Shown here piece by piece: positions 28,600 to 38,276 of a stretch of DNA of 64,000 nt (positions are counted from its first letter, which is position 1; each line of letters opens with the position of its first letter). The notes under the pieces are model-generated. The model searched no databases. It was given only the letters and a program-made list of their open reading frames with translations, and was not told the origin of the DNA. This stretch comes from Beijerinckiaceae bacterium (lineage in GTDB: Bacteria; Pseudomonadota; Alphaproteobacteria; Rhizobiales; Beijerinckiaceae): positions 620,001-684,000 of the forward strand of contig CP024846.1 of NCBI GenBank assembly GCA_004564215.1. Direction: 5' to 3'. The position numbers were made by a program, and so were the translations under genes.

Positions 28600-29583
28600 A
28601 TGGCAAACCACGATTTCGGCGTCGTCGGTGAAACAAAGCCCCCCCTCGGGCTGGCTCCCACGCGGCGCAATGTGCTCCTCGGCGGATTTTGTCTCTGTTG
28701 CTTGCCGTCGAGACCCAGAGCCAGCCCCTCGGGGGCGATGGCAATGGAAGAAATCGCGGCCGGAATCCATATCCGCCGCGGGCTCGATGAAGAGGCGACG
28801 ACTGACAACGGCGATGCGATCGCCAATATCGGCTTCATAATTGGCAGCAAAGGCGTGCTCGTCACCGATGCCGGCGGAAGCCGCGCGGATGGCGAACATC
28901 TGCGGGCCGCGATCAAGCAAAAAACCGACCTGCCGATCAAATATGTCGTGATCAGCCATGTCCATCCGGATCATATTTTCGGCGCGAGCGCCTTTGTCGG
29001 CGAGGGTCCGGTTTTTGTCGGCCATGCCCAGCTGGCTCCGGCCCTGCAACAGCGAGGTGATTATTACAAAAACATCCTGACCGAACTATTGGGACCGGAT
29101 CGGGCTGGAACATTTGTCATGCCGACCTTGGAGGTTCGCGACGGGGCCGAGCTCGATCTCGGCGATCGCATCATTGAAGCCAGGGCGCATGGCATCGCCC
29201 ACACGAATTGCGATCTCAGCCTGTTCGATAAAAAGACTGGCACGCTCCTGCCTGCCGATTTGCTGTTCGTGCAACGTATACCCTCGCTCGATGGAAGCCT
29301 GCGTGGCTGGCTCAAGGAGCTCGCCGCCCTAAAGGGGCTGGGGGCGCTGCGCGCCGTTCCCGGGCATGGTCCGGTCTCACTGGATTGGCCGGCTGGATCG
29401 GCCGACATCGAGCGATATCTTACGACTCTGGAGCGTGACACACGGCGGGCGATCGGCAAGAATGTCGGTATTGACGCCGCCGTCAAGACCGTTGCGGCCT
29501 CCGAGCGCAGCGCCTGGACATTATTCGACGCCTATAACGACCGCAATGTCGCCGAGGCTTACAAAGAACTGGAGTGGGAATGA
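28600..29583 (+). CDS. quinoprotein relay system metallo-beta-lactamase-fold hydrolase
   Basis: A periplasmic zinc metallohydrolase family associated with PQQ-dependent alcohol dehydrogenases. From the ATG at 28600 (GGAG at 28591-28594) it has 327 residues. The N-terminus has a twin-arginine signal (PTRRNVLLGGFCLCCLP). The metal-binding motif HxHxDH is ISHVHPDHIFGAS, with later ligand regions AHGIAHTNCDLSLF and VPGHGPV. Companion genes, a SoxYZ-like carrier and a CxxxCW protein, follow directly, and the set matches the quinoprotein relay gene group that accompanies methanol or alcohol dehydrogenases. The dehydrogenase itself is not in this window. Its expression is probably controlled by the divergent TetR. 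Confidence 0.87.
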   Translation: MANHDFGVVGETKPPLGLAPTRRNVLLGGFCLCCLPSRPRASPSGAMAMEEIAAGIHIRRGLDEEATTDNGDAIANIGFIIGSKGVLVTDAGGSRADGEHLRAAIKQKTDLPIKYVVISHVHPDHIFGASAFVGEGPVFVGHAQLAPALQQRGDYYKNILTELLGPDRAGTFVMPTLEVRDGAELDLGDRIIEARAHGIAHTNCDLSLFDKKTGTLLPADLLFVQRIPSLDGSLRGWLKELAALKGLGALRAVPGHGPVSLDWPAGSADIERYLTTLERDTRRAIGKNVGIDAAVKTVAASERSAWTLFDAYNDRNVAEAYKELEWE

Positions 29584-29611
29584 TCGGCGATCGATCGCAC
29601 GGGAGATCGGC

Positions 29612-30415
29612 ATGAACAGATTTACAATCGGGATGGCTCTTGCCGGCGCGATGGTTTTCTCAAGCGCGGCGGCTGCCCAAGACGATGAATCCGCGCGCGC
29701 CACGCGCTGGAACGAGCTGGCGCAAGAAATTTTCGTCGGCAAGCAACTTCAAAATGGCGACGCCAAAATTTCTCTCGAAGCCCCCGATCGCGCCTTCGAC
29801 GCGGCGCTCGTCCCGATCACGATCAGCGTGCAAAACCCGGAAGACGTCAAAAGCATCTATCTGGTGATCGACGATAATCCGGCCCCCGTCGCCGCGCATT
29901 TCACGTTCGGACCGGCCGGAGATCCGCAAAGCCTGAAGCTCCGGGTTCGCGTCAGCCAATACACGAACATCCATGCGGTGGAAGAAACCAAACAGGGTGT
30001 GCTTTATGAGTCCCATCGCTTCGTGAAGGCATCCGGTGGCTGTTCCGCTCCCTCTGGCTCCTACGACCAAGCGGCGCTCGCAGGCATCGGCGACATGAAG
30101 CTGCGACTCGTCGGCGATCCGAATCCCGGCCCTTTGCGGGAGGCGCAACTTTTGATCCGGCATCCCAACTTCAATGGAATGCAAATGGACCCGGCGACGC
30201 AAGGCTACACCCCGGCCCGCTTTCTCAAATCGATCGACGCGACCTTTGGCGGCGCACTGGTCTTTCATCTCGACAGCGACATCTCGCTTGCCGCCGACCC
30301 TGCCATTAGTTTCGTTTTCAAAGCGCCTTCCAAGGGCAAATTGGCGATCACCGCGCGCGATAGCGACGATGCCGTTTTCGAGCATAGTTTCGATTTCGAT
30401 TCGCAGGGCAGCTGA
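29612..30415 (+). CDS. quinoprotein dehydrogenase-associated SoxYZ-like carrier
   Basis: A 267-residue exported protein fusing a SoxY-like and a SoxZ-like domain. The signal peptide is MNRFTIGMALAGAMVFSSAAAAQ. The SoxY-like half carries a cysteine in VKASGGCSAPSG, the position used to carry substrate in true SoxY, and the SoxZ-like half follows with LRLVGDPNPGPLREAQLLIRHP and HPNFNGMQMDPATQGYTPARF. It is the second gene of the PQQ-associated operon, beginning 28 bp after the metallohydrolase and overlapping the next gene by 1 bp. The family is known by association with PQQ dehydrogenases; the carried substrate is not established. Confidence 0.88.
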   Translation: MNRFTIGMALAGAMVFSSAAAAQDDESARATRWNELAQEIFVGKQLQNGDAKISLEAPDRAFDAALVPITISVQNPEDVKSIYLVIDDNPAPVAAHFTFGPAGDPQSLKLRVRVSQYTNIHAVEETKQGVLYESHRFVKASGGCSAPSGSYDQAALAGIGDMKLRLVGDPNPGPLREAQLLIRHPNFNGMQMDPATQGYTPARFLKSIDATFGGALVFHLDSDISLAADPAISFVFKAPSKGKLAITARDSDDAVFEHSFDFDSQGS

Positions 30416-30993
30416 TGCAGATCCCGAAGTCGCCCCTGCCGCTTGCCATCGCTCTGGCCGTGCTGGCTTTTGCTTTCCTTGCGGGAGCCACCAAGGCCGA
30501 GGTCCCCGAACCGCCCGGCTATTGGACCGGCCCCATGCATGGCGACGTTCCCGCGACATTGAGCGGCGCGGAGGTCGTGCGTACCGAGGCCCTGGCAGAG
30601 GCCATCCAGAACGGCAAGATTGTTTTGATCGATGCCGCGAGCGTCCCGCATCGTCCGGACAATTTGCCGAGCGAAACACTCTGGAAGCCCGTGCCGCATG
30701 AAAATATCGCCGGAAGCATTTGGATTCCCGGAATTGGCGAGGCAAATCTTTCCGCGGATATTGAGGCGTTTTTCCGGGCGCGGCTCAGTACGCTGAGCGG
30801 CAACAACCTCGATCATCCCATCGTGTTTTATTGCCACCCGATGTGCTGGGCGAGCTGGAATGCCGCCAAGCGCGCCATGAGCTTCGGCTACCGCAGAGTG
30901 ATCTGGTATCCGGACGGCGCGGAGGGCTGGCAAGCCGCCGGCCATCCGCTTGCCACCGCGCATCAGGAACCGTCCGTGCAATCGGAAAAGTAA
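30415..30993 (+). CDS. PQQ-dependent catabolism-associated CxxxCW protein
   Basis: A 192-residue exported protein with an N-terminal hydrophobic signal (LPLAIALAVLAFAFLAGATKA) and a rhodanese-like body (VLIDAASVP, then IVFYCHPMCWASWNAAKRAM). The family signature, two Cys separated by three residues followed by Trp, is seen as CHPMCW with SWNAAKR after it. It closes the quinoprotein relay operon; its start overlaps the SoxYZ-like stop by one base. A thiol redox or sulfur-transfer role in the periplasm is inferred from the fold. It converges closely with mgtC. Confidence 0.88.
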   Translation: MQIPKSPLPLAIALAVLAFAFLAGATKAEVPEPPGYWTGPMHGDVPATLSGAEVVRTEALAEAIQNGKIVLIDAASVPHRPDNLPSETLWKPVPHENIAGSIWIPGIGEANLSADIEAFFRARLSTLSGNNLDHPIVFYCHPMCWASWNAAKRAMSFGYRRVIWYPDGAEGWQAAGHPLATAHQEPSVQSEK

Positions 30994-30996
30994 CGC

Positions 30997-31707
30997 TTAC
31001 ACGATTGTATTGACCGCCCGCCAACGCGCGGCCGTGACGCTCGGCTCCAGGCTCAAGCGCCCGACGATATATTCGAGCGCGATTTCGCGCCGCTTTTCCG
31101 AGGTGAGTGTGGCCATCACCGAAACGCGATCGCTCCCCTCGATATCGGTGCTCTCGAGCTCGCGCAGATGCAGGTCGCTAACGCCAAAGCCTTGCACCAG
31201 GAGCGCCCGGACATTCGCCTCCTCCGTCCCCTGGCATGTCACGGTGACAATATAGGACGTTTCCACCTCCGCGGATTCGAGCGGCTGCCGGTTCACCAAT
31301 TGCACCAGTGGACGCAGGATCAGATTTACGCCGACGACAAGGCCGGCCGCGACGAAAGAAAGGCCCCAATGGCCGGTGCCGGCCAGCAGCCCAACCGCGG
31401 AGGAACACCACAGCGTCGCCGCGGTGTTCAAACCGCTTACATTGACGCCCTCCTTCCAAATGACCCCGGCGCCGAGAAAACCAATGCCGGTGACCACTTG
31501 CGCGGCAACTCGGGTGGGACTTTCGTCAGGGAATTGGCTGGCGAAAACAACGAAAATAGCGGCCCCGAGCGCGACCAGCGTATTTGTCCGCAAGCCGGCC
31601 AAACGCTGCCGCCACTGCCGCTCGAAACCGATGATGCCGCCAAGGAGAAGGGCCACGAGCAAATTGAGCGCGTCGTTTTGAAATGCGGGAGTGAAGAGAG
31701 CTGACAT
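30997..31707 (-). CDS. MgtC/SapB family membrane protein
   Basis: A 236-residue inner-membrane protein with the MgtC domain in the first 130 residues: LLVALLLGGIIGFERQWRQRLAGLRTN, VVTGIGFLGAGVIWKEG and GLNTAATLWCSSAVGLLAG, each with the conserved Asp/Glu/Cys positions of the family. A C-terminal cytoplasmic ACT-like domain of about 90 residues follows (SYIVTVTCQG ... LRELESTDIEG). Members affect growth at low magnesium and inhibit ATP synthase in some pathogens; the role in a free-living alphaproteobacterium is not known. The upstream 250 bp shows no obvious Mg riboswitch. Confidence 0.92.
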   Translation of the reverse strand: MSALFTPAFQNDALNLLVALLLGGIIGFERQWRQRLAGLRTNTLVALGAAIFVVFASQFPDESPTRVAAQVVTGIGFLGAGVIWKEGVNVSGLNTAATLWCSSAVGLLAGTGHWGLSFVAAGLVVGVNLILRPLVQLVNRQPLESAEVETSYIVTVTCQGTEEANVRALLVQGFGVSDLHLRELESTDIEGSDRVSVMATLTSEKRREIALEYIVGRLSLEPSVTAARWRAVNTIV

Positions 31708-31957
31708 AAAACGTCCAGGGTCGGGATTGGAGCGGACCCGCGTGATAAAGCGGCGGCTCGTCGGTCTGCACCGCTTAAGCGTAGAATTTTCGGCGATAAG
31801 CTGGTCTTATGACAGTAAGATGTCGGAACGAATCGGCGCGCCTGCCATCCGTCCGCTCCCGGACCTGGTTTAGCTTCATGCGCGTTTGGGTTTAGAACTT
31901 TTTGTCGCCGCGAAAAGATTATATTGAATCCTCAGACATTCGCTTGGGAGCTTGGCC

Positions 31958-33346
31958 ATGTTGATTCCGCCGGCGAATGGGGCTTCCTTGCTCAACTCAA
32001 CGCGGGCGCAACGCTACGCTGCGGGCCGGGCGCTACGCACCCGTGTTTCCCGCGAGAGCCATGCGGAATGCCCGCCAGCATCCGATCGCGATCCGCTGGC
32101 CATTCTCCATGCGACCGACGCGACCCGCATCCCAGAGCTTCTGCCGATCCGCTATCAGCGCATGGCGGTTTCTCCCTTTACCTTTCTCAGAGGCGCGGCC
32201 GCTGTCATGGCGCAGGATCTGGCCACCCTGCCCCACGTCGGGGCGCAGGTTCAGGCGTGCGGCGATTGCCATCTGATGAATTTCGGGGCTTCCAACACGC
32301 CGGAAGGACGGGTGCTCTTCGACATCAATGATTTTGACGAGACACTGCCCGGCATCGATTTCACGGTCGATCTGAAGCGGCTCGCTGCCAGCGTGGCGGT
32401 CGCCGCGATCGATGCCGGCATGTCGGCCAAAAAGGCCCGTGCCCTCGCCCAAGCCACCGTGCAATCCTATCGCGACTTCATCCTCGAACTCGCGAAGATG
32501 ACCCCGCTGCAAATCTGGTACATACGGATGGACGTCGGCCACGAAGCCAAGCGAATCGCCAACGTGAGGCTGCGGGAAAAAATTCTTTCCATCTTGGTGA
32601 AAGCCAAGAAAGATTTGGCGAGCGATGATAATTTCCCGCATCTGGCGACCACCGAGGCGGGCGTTGCGCATATCGAGGACCGCCCGCCGCTGATCTATCA
32701 TTTCGATACCGAGGCGACGAAGGGCTATAAGATCCATGCGCATTCGGCCTTTTCCAACTATCAGGCTTCGCTCCTGTCCGAACGGCGCCGGCTGATCCAA
32801 CACTACGCGCTTTCCGACATTGCCTTTAAAGTCGTCGGCGTCGGCAGCGTGGGGACATTCTGTGCCATCGGTCTTTTCATGTCGGCCGATGCAGAGCCTT
32901 TGTTCCTGCAGGTCAAGGAAGCGCAAGCGTCGGTCCTCGAAAAGATCGTGGGAGCGCCTGAAGTCCCGCTTCAACAGGGCAATCGCGTGGTCGAGGGTCA
33001 GCGCGCCCTCCAGGCGGCCAGTGATATTTTCTTGGGGTGGACCGAAGACCCAAAAACCAAACGGCATTTTTATGTACGGCAGCTCAAGAACCGCCGGCTT
33101 GGCTCGATCGGAGAGGTCGTCGAGAACAAGGCCCTCGCCGGCTATGCCAATCTCTGCGGTCGAACCCTGGCGAGGGCGCATGCCCGCACCGGCGACCCTG
33201 CCCTTCTGGCCGGCTATATGGGCAAATCGGACGTGTTTGACGATGCGATTGCGGCCTTTGCGATCGCCTATGCGCGGCAAACAAAGCACGATCACGCTTT
33301 GCTGAAGGCCTCATTGGAATCAAGCGCTCGACCTTCGCATAAGTGA
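31958..33346 (+). CDS. DUF2252 family protein
   Basis: A 462-residue cytosolic protein of a family with no fixed function. Signature motifs are the opening region LLPIRYQRMAVSPFTFLRGAA, the CGDCHLMNFG loop near residue 104 and FDINDFDETLPG. The D-x-H-x-x-N pattern resembles the catalytic loop of aminoglycoside-phosphotransferase-type kinases, and a later ARAHARTGD segment is also typical, so a kinase-like fold is likely. The ATG at 31958 has GGGAG 7 bp before it and is preferred over a TTG six bases upstream. It stands alone between mgtC and degP. Confidence 0.87.
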   Translation: MLIPPANGASLLNSTRAQRYAAGRALRTRVSRESHAECPPASDRDPLAILHATDATRIPELLPIRYQRMAVSPFTFLRGAAAVMAQDLATLPHVGAQVQACGDCHLMNFGASNTPEGRVLFDINDFDETLPGIDFTVDLKRLAASVAVAAIDAGMSAKKARALAQATVQSYRDFILELAKMTPLQIWYIRMDVGHEAKRIANVRLREKILSILVKAKKDLASDDNFPHLATTEAGVAHIEDRPPLIYHFDTEATKGYKIHAHSAFSNYQASLLSERRRLIQHYALSDIAFKVVGVGSVGTFCAIGLFMSADAEPLFLQVKEAQASVLEKIVGAPEVPLQQGNRVVEGQRALQAASDIFLGWTEDPKTKRHFYVRQLKNRRLGSIGEVVENKALAGYANLCGRTLARAHARTGDPALLAGYMGKSDVFDDAIAAFAIAYARQTKHDHALLKASLESSARPSHK

Positions 33347-33662
33347 TTTGCGGCCGGCTTTTCCCCTCTGATCGACCGCCTCCTTCCCCGCGAATAATTT
33401 TCTTCACAGCGTGGCCTAAGCGATTAAGCCCCTTGCAAAAAAGAAGAATGAGTTTCGCAAAGATCCGTAGTAAAAGCCGGCGCTGGACAGAAAACCGTGG
33501 GCGGCGAAGCATGCGGCTTGGCGCTGCGTCCCTGGTGGCAGCGAGCCCCTTGTGCCGCGGAGGCTTCGGGAGTTTATGCCACTTTGCCCTTAGATTCGCG
33601 CGTCGCTTGAGCCAAGCGGCGGCGGGCCCTGGTCGCAGGGTCGCTTGAAGGAGATTGTTTTC
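33347..33662. other. intergenic region upstream of degP
   Basis: No gene supported; an open frame here has Arg/Ser-rich translation of chance type. GGAGA at 33650-33654 is the ribosome binding site of degP. I see no clear heat-shock or envelope-stress promoter by eye. Confidence 0.4.
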
Positions 33663-35228
33663 ATGGGTTTGTTCCCACAAATTTTCGGCATGGAAAGCAC
33701 GGCCCGCCACGCGAATCGGCGCGGTATCCCTGCACGCGCTGCCATGATGGTCGCCTGCGCGCTGGCCCTCGGCGCGGCCGGGTCCGCTTGGCCCATTCTC
33801 GGCGTTTCCTCGGCTGCAACATCGAAGGGACCGGACTCCGTTGCCGACCTGGCGGAGGCCGTAAGTGATGCCGTTGTCAATATTTCGGCCACCCAGACAA
33901 TGGATCAAAAGCACGCCGGCAACGCCCCTCAGCTGGAGCCAGGCACGCCATTCGACGATTTGTTTGAAGAGTTCTTCCGGCGCCACCAACAGGGCAACAA
34001 AGACCGGGGGGGAGATCAAAAACAGCGTGAGCGTAAATCGAATTCGCTCGGCTCCGGCTTCGTGATCGACCCCTCCGGCATCGTCATCACCAACAATCAT
34101 GTCGTCGCGGACGCAAATGAAGTGACGGTCATTTTCACGGATGGCCAGAAGCTGAAGGCCGAAGTGCTCGGCAAGGACGAGAAGGTCGATGTCGCGGTGC
34201 TGCGCGTCAAACCGGACAAGCCGCTGAAGGCGGTGAAGTTCGGTGACAGCGAAAAAATGCGTGTCGGCGATTGGGTGGTGGCCGTCGGTAACCCGTTCGG
34301 CCTCGGCGGTACCGTCACCGCCGGCATCATTTCCGCCCGCCATCGCAATATCGATTCCGGTCCCTACGATAATTATTTCCAGACCGACGCGGCGATCAAC
34401 AAGGGCAATTCCGGCGGCCCGCTATTTAACATGGCCGGCGAAGTGATCGGCATTAACACGGCCATCCTATCGCCGAGCGGCGGTTCGATCGGTATCGGTT
34501 TCGCCACCCCCGCCGCAACCGTGATTCCGGTGATCGACCAGCTGGAAAAATTCGGCGAGACACGGCGCGGCTGGCTCGGCGTGCGCATTCAGAACGTCGA
34601 CGACACGATCGCCGAAACTCTCAATCTCGGCCAGGTGCGTGGCGCGCTTGTCGCCGGCACCGACGATAAGGGTCCGGCCAAGGCCGCCGGTCTCAAGGCT
34701 GGGGACGTGATCGTCAAATTCGATGGCACCGAGATCAAGGAATCCCGCGATCTGCCGAAGATTGTCGCCTCGGCGCCGGTCGGAAAGGATGTTGAAATTG
34801 TCGTGGTGCGGCAAGGCAAGGAGCTGACCAAGATGATCAAGCTCGGCCGCTTGGAGGACAATGAAAAGCGCACCTCCCTCGCCGCCAAACATGAAGAACC
34901 GGGAAAGAGCGTAACCGCGGGCCCGGTCGAAAAGGCCCTCGGAATGGAGTTTTCGGGCCTTACGGACGAGCTGCGCCAGAAGTTTTCCATCAAGAGCAAT
35001 GTCGCTTCGGGAGTCGTCATTACCGACGTCGACCCCGAGTCCAATGCCGCGGACAAACATGTTCAGGTCGGTGACGTGCTCATGGAGATCAATCAGGAAC
35101 CGGTGAAGGACCCCGCGGACATCGCCAAGAAAATCCAGGCGCTCAAGAGCGGTGGCAAGAAATCGGCCTTGCTGCTGGTCGCCAACGGCCAAGGTGAGGT
35201 GAGGTTCGTGGCGCTCGCCTTGCCGTAA
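33663..35228 (+). CDS. Do family serine endopeptidase (DegP/HtrA type)
   Basis: A periplasmic protease-chaperone that degrades or refolds misfolded envelope proteins. The 521 residues comprise a signal/anchor segment (MMVACALALGAAGSAWPI), a trypsin-like protease domain with catalytic His146 (NNHVVAD), Asp176 (VDVAVLRV) and Ser250 (NKGNSGGPLF), and two PDZ domains (about 295-385 and 430-515). A Gln/Glu/Arg-rich segment (RRHQQGNKDRGG) before the protease domain is the LA-loop type. An in-frame TTG at 33645 lacks a ribosome binding site. DegP-, DegQ- and MucD-type orthologues cannot be told apart here. Confidence 0.95.
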   Translation: MGLFPQIFGMESTARHANRRGIPARAAMMVACALALGAAGSAWPILGVSSAATSKGPDSVADLAEAVSDAVVNISATQTMDQKHAGNAPQLEPGTPFDDLFEEFFRRHQQGNKDRGGDQKQRERKSNSLGSGFVIDPSGIVITNNHVVADANEVTVIFTDGQKLKAEVLGKDEKVDVAVLRVKPDKPLKAVKFGDSEKMRVGDWVVAVGNPFGLGGTVTAGIISARHRNIDSGPYDNYFQTDAAINKGNSGGPLFNMAGEVIGINTAILSPSGGSIGIGFATPAATVIPVIDQLEKFGETRRGWLGVRIQNVDDTIAETLNLGQVRGALVAGTDDKGPAKAAGLKAGDVIVKFDGTEIKESRDLPKIVASAPVGKDVEIVVVRQGKELTKMIKLGRLEDNEKRTSLAAKHEEPGKSVTAGPVEKALGMEFSGLTDELRQKFSIKSNVASGVVITDVDPESNAADKHVQVGDVLMEINQEPVKDPADIAKKIQALKSGGKKSALLLVANGQGEVRFVALALP

Positions 35229-35279
35229 TCCGGCTCCCCTGCACCCAGTAAGTTTTAGCGGCTCTAATCTGCCCTCTGC

Positions 35280-35308
35280 TTGACAGTTGAAGGCCGACTC
35301 CCTAAGTA
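35280..35308 (+). promoter_or_regulatory. groESL promoter
   Basis: A consensus -35 TTGACA (35280-35285) is followed after 17 bp by a weak -10 TAAGTA (35303-35308). The position, just before a CIRCE element and 120 bp before groES, fits a housekeeping-sigma promoter repressed by HrcA. Confidence 0.6.
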
Positions 35309-35320
35309 CGGAGCGCCCAC

Positions 35321-35347
35321 TTGGCACTCGCATTTGGCGAGTGCTAA
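35321..35347. promoter_or_regulatory. CIRCE operator (HrcA site)
   Basis: The inverted repeat TTGGCACTC-N9-GAGTGCTAA matches the CIRCE consensus TTAGCACTC-N9-GAGTGCTAA with one change in the left arm. It lies 82 bp before groES and right after a promoter, so HrcA repression of the chaperonin operon is expected. The hrcA gene itself is not in this window. Confidence 0.95.
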
Positions 35348-35428
35348 CAGGGTGCAGTTTCAATTCAGCCGCATTGTCGCGAGGGGCCTCTTGGGCGCCT
35401 CCTGCGGCGCATCAAGGAACCAAGAGAC

Positions 35429-35716
35429 ATGAGCTTTCGTCCTTTGCACGACCGCGTCGTGGTCAAACGTCTCGAAGGTGAGGAAAAGACTAAGGGCGGG
35501 ATCATCATTCCCGACACCGCCAAGGAGAAGCCGCAGGAAGGCGAGATCGTCGCCGTGGGGCCCGGCGGTCGCGATGAAAACGGCAAGCTTACCCCCCTCG
35601 ACGTCAAGACCGGAGACAAGATCCTGTTCGGCAAATGGTCGGGCACCGAGGTCAAGATCGATGGTCAGGATCTCCTCATCATGAAGGAGAGCGACATTCT
35701 GGGCGTCGTCGCCTGA
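35429..35716 (+). CDS. groES: co-chaperonin GroES
   Basis: The 10-kDa lid of the GroEL folding chamber. The 95 residues are standard: [20 protein letters not shown] at the start, a mobile loop with [17 protein letters not shown] that contacts GroEL, and a C-terminal [13 protein letters not shown]. It is the first gene of the CIRCE-controlled operon and lies 55 bp before groEL. Confidence 0.99.
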   Translation: MSFRPLHDRVVVKRLEGEEKTKGGIIIPDTAKEKPQEGEIVAVGPGGRDENGKLTPLDVKTGDKILFGKWSGTEVKIDGQDLLIMKESDILGVVA

Positions 35717-35750
35717 GCCCGGCTAAAGCCGTTCACCCAATAATTTATGA

Positions 35751-37415
<1,665 letters not shown>

Positions 37416-37502
37416 GACACCCTGCCAAAAAGCAAGTGGCTTCGGCCGCTGCAAAAGCATGATCTTTGCAATTCCAAACGATCATGCTCCAGCATCAATC
37501 AG

Positions 37503-37528
37503 AGGCCCCGGACCCCCGGGGCCTTTTT
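37503..37528 (+). terminator. rho-independent terminator of groESL
   Basis: A perfect 9-bp stem, AGGCCCCGG / CCGGGGCCT, with a 4-nt loop and a following run of five T (37524-37528). It is 88 bp after the groEL stop and is the clearest intrinsic terminator in the window. Confidence 0.9.
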
Positions 37529-37696
37529 CATGTCGGCCTTGGCGATCAGCCTTGGGGAGAGGACACCCGTTCGAAAGTAGGCGTCATATAATTGTCATTT
37601 TACTTATTTTTCAAAGCTTTGCCGTACCGGTTTCCTCTTGGCGCCAAAATGTTCTAAGATTGGCGGAAATAGAGTGGGCACGGGAGAGCCAACCAA

Positions 37697-38065
37697 GTGA
37701 GTCACGGGTCGGACACTCGATCGGATGCGGCGCCCATTCGGAAAACCGCGACGAGAGCGGATCTCCTCGACGCTGTTTATTCTTCCTGCTCGACGCTTTC
37801 GCGCGCGCAAGCAAAGGAAATTTTTGAAATCGCTCTGGAAGAGATTTCCGATGCTTTGGTCCGCGGCGAGCCCGTGAAACTGCGGTCGTTCGGCCTGTTT
37901 TCGGTTCGCTCCAAGCGCGAACGCATCGGCCGGAACCCTCGCACTGGCATAGAAGTGCCGATCAAACCCCGCCGCGTTCTTACCTTCAAACCCTCGCCGG
38001 TCCTATGTGCTTCGGTCAATGGTATTACGATTGAAGATGAACCGGAGACGCAGGATCCAAGCTGA
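37697..38065 (+). CDS. IHF/HU family DNA-binding protein (IHF alpha-like)
   Basis: A 122-residue DNA-bending protein. The core from about residue 20 is IHF-alpha-like: [32 protein letters not shown] and the minor-groove arm [26 protein letters not shown]. It carries an extra N-terminal leader of about 18 residues and an acidic C-terminal tail ([11 protein letters not shown]) beyond the usual length near 100. The start is GTG at 37697, with GGGAGA before it. It could be the main ihfA or a paralogue; only a genome-wide view can tell. It is preceded by the groEL terminator and followed by a BacA-like transporter. Confidence 0.88.
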   Translation: MSHGSDTRSDAAPIRKTATRADLLDAVYSSCSTLSRAQAKEIFEIALEEISDALVRGEPVKLRSFGLFSVRSKRERIGRNPRTGIEVPIKPRRVLTFKPSPVLCASVNGITIEDEPETQDPS

Positions 38066-38276
38066 CCACGCAGGGTTCCCCGCTTCACGGCCAGCCGCTC
38101 CGGCGGCGAGAGGTGGGAAGGGCGAGCGCCCTCTCGCTCAGGATAAATTCCGACAAACAAAAGACCGAATACCTCCTTCATTGATGGAAGAATCCCTGCG
38201 GCTCGGCGCAGGGACGCACGACAGCCCTTGAGCGGCTAACTTCAATCTCTAGCAAATTGGATAGACTGGGAAAGCC

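Noticed and set aside
31708..31957. Magnesium riboswitch before mgtC
   Set aside because: No M-box-like conserved structure could be recognised by eye in the 250 bp upstream.
33343..33648. Open frame of 101 codons before degP
   Set aside because: Arg/Ser-rich translation, no ribosome binding site and no family motif.
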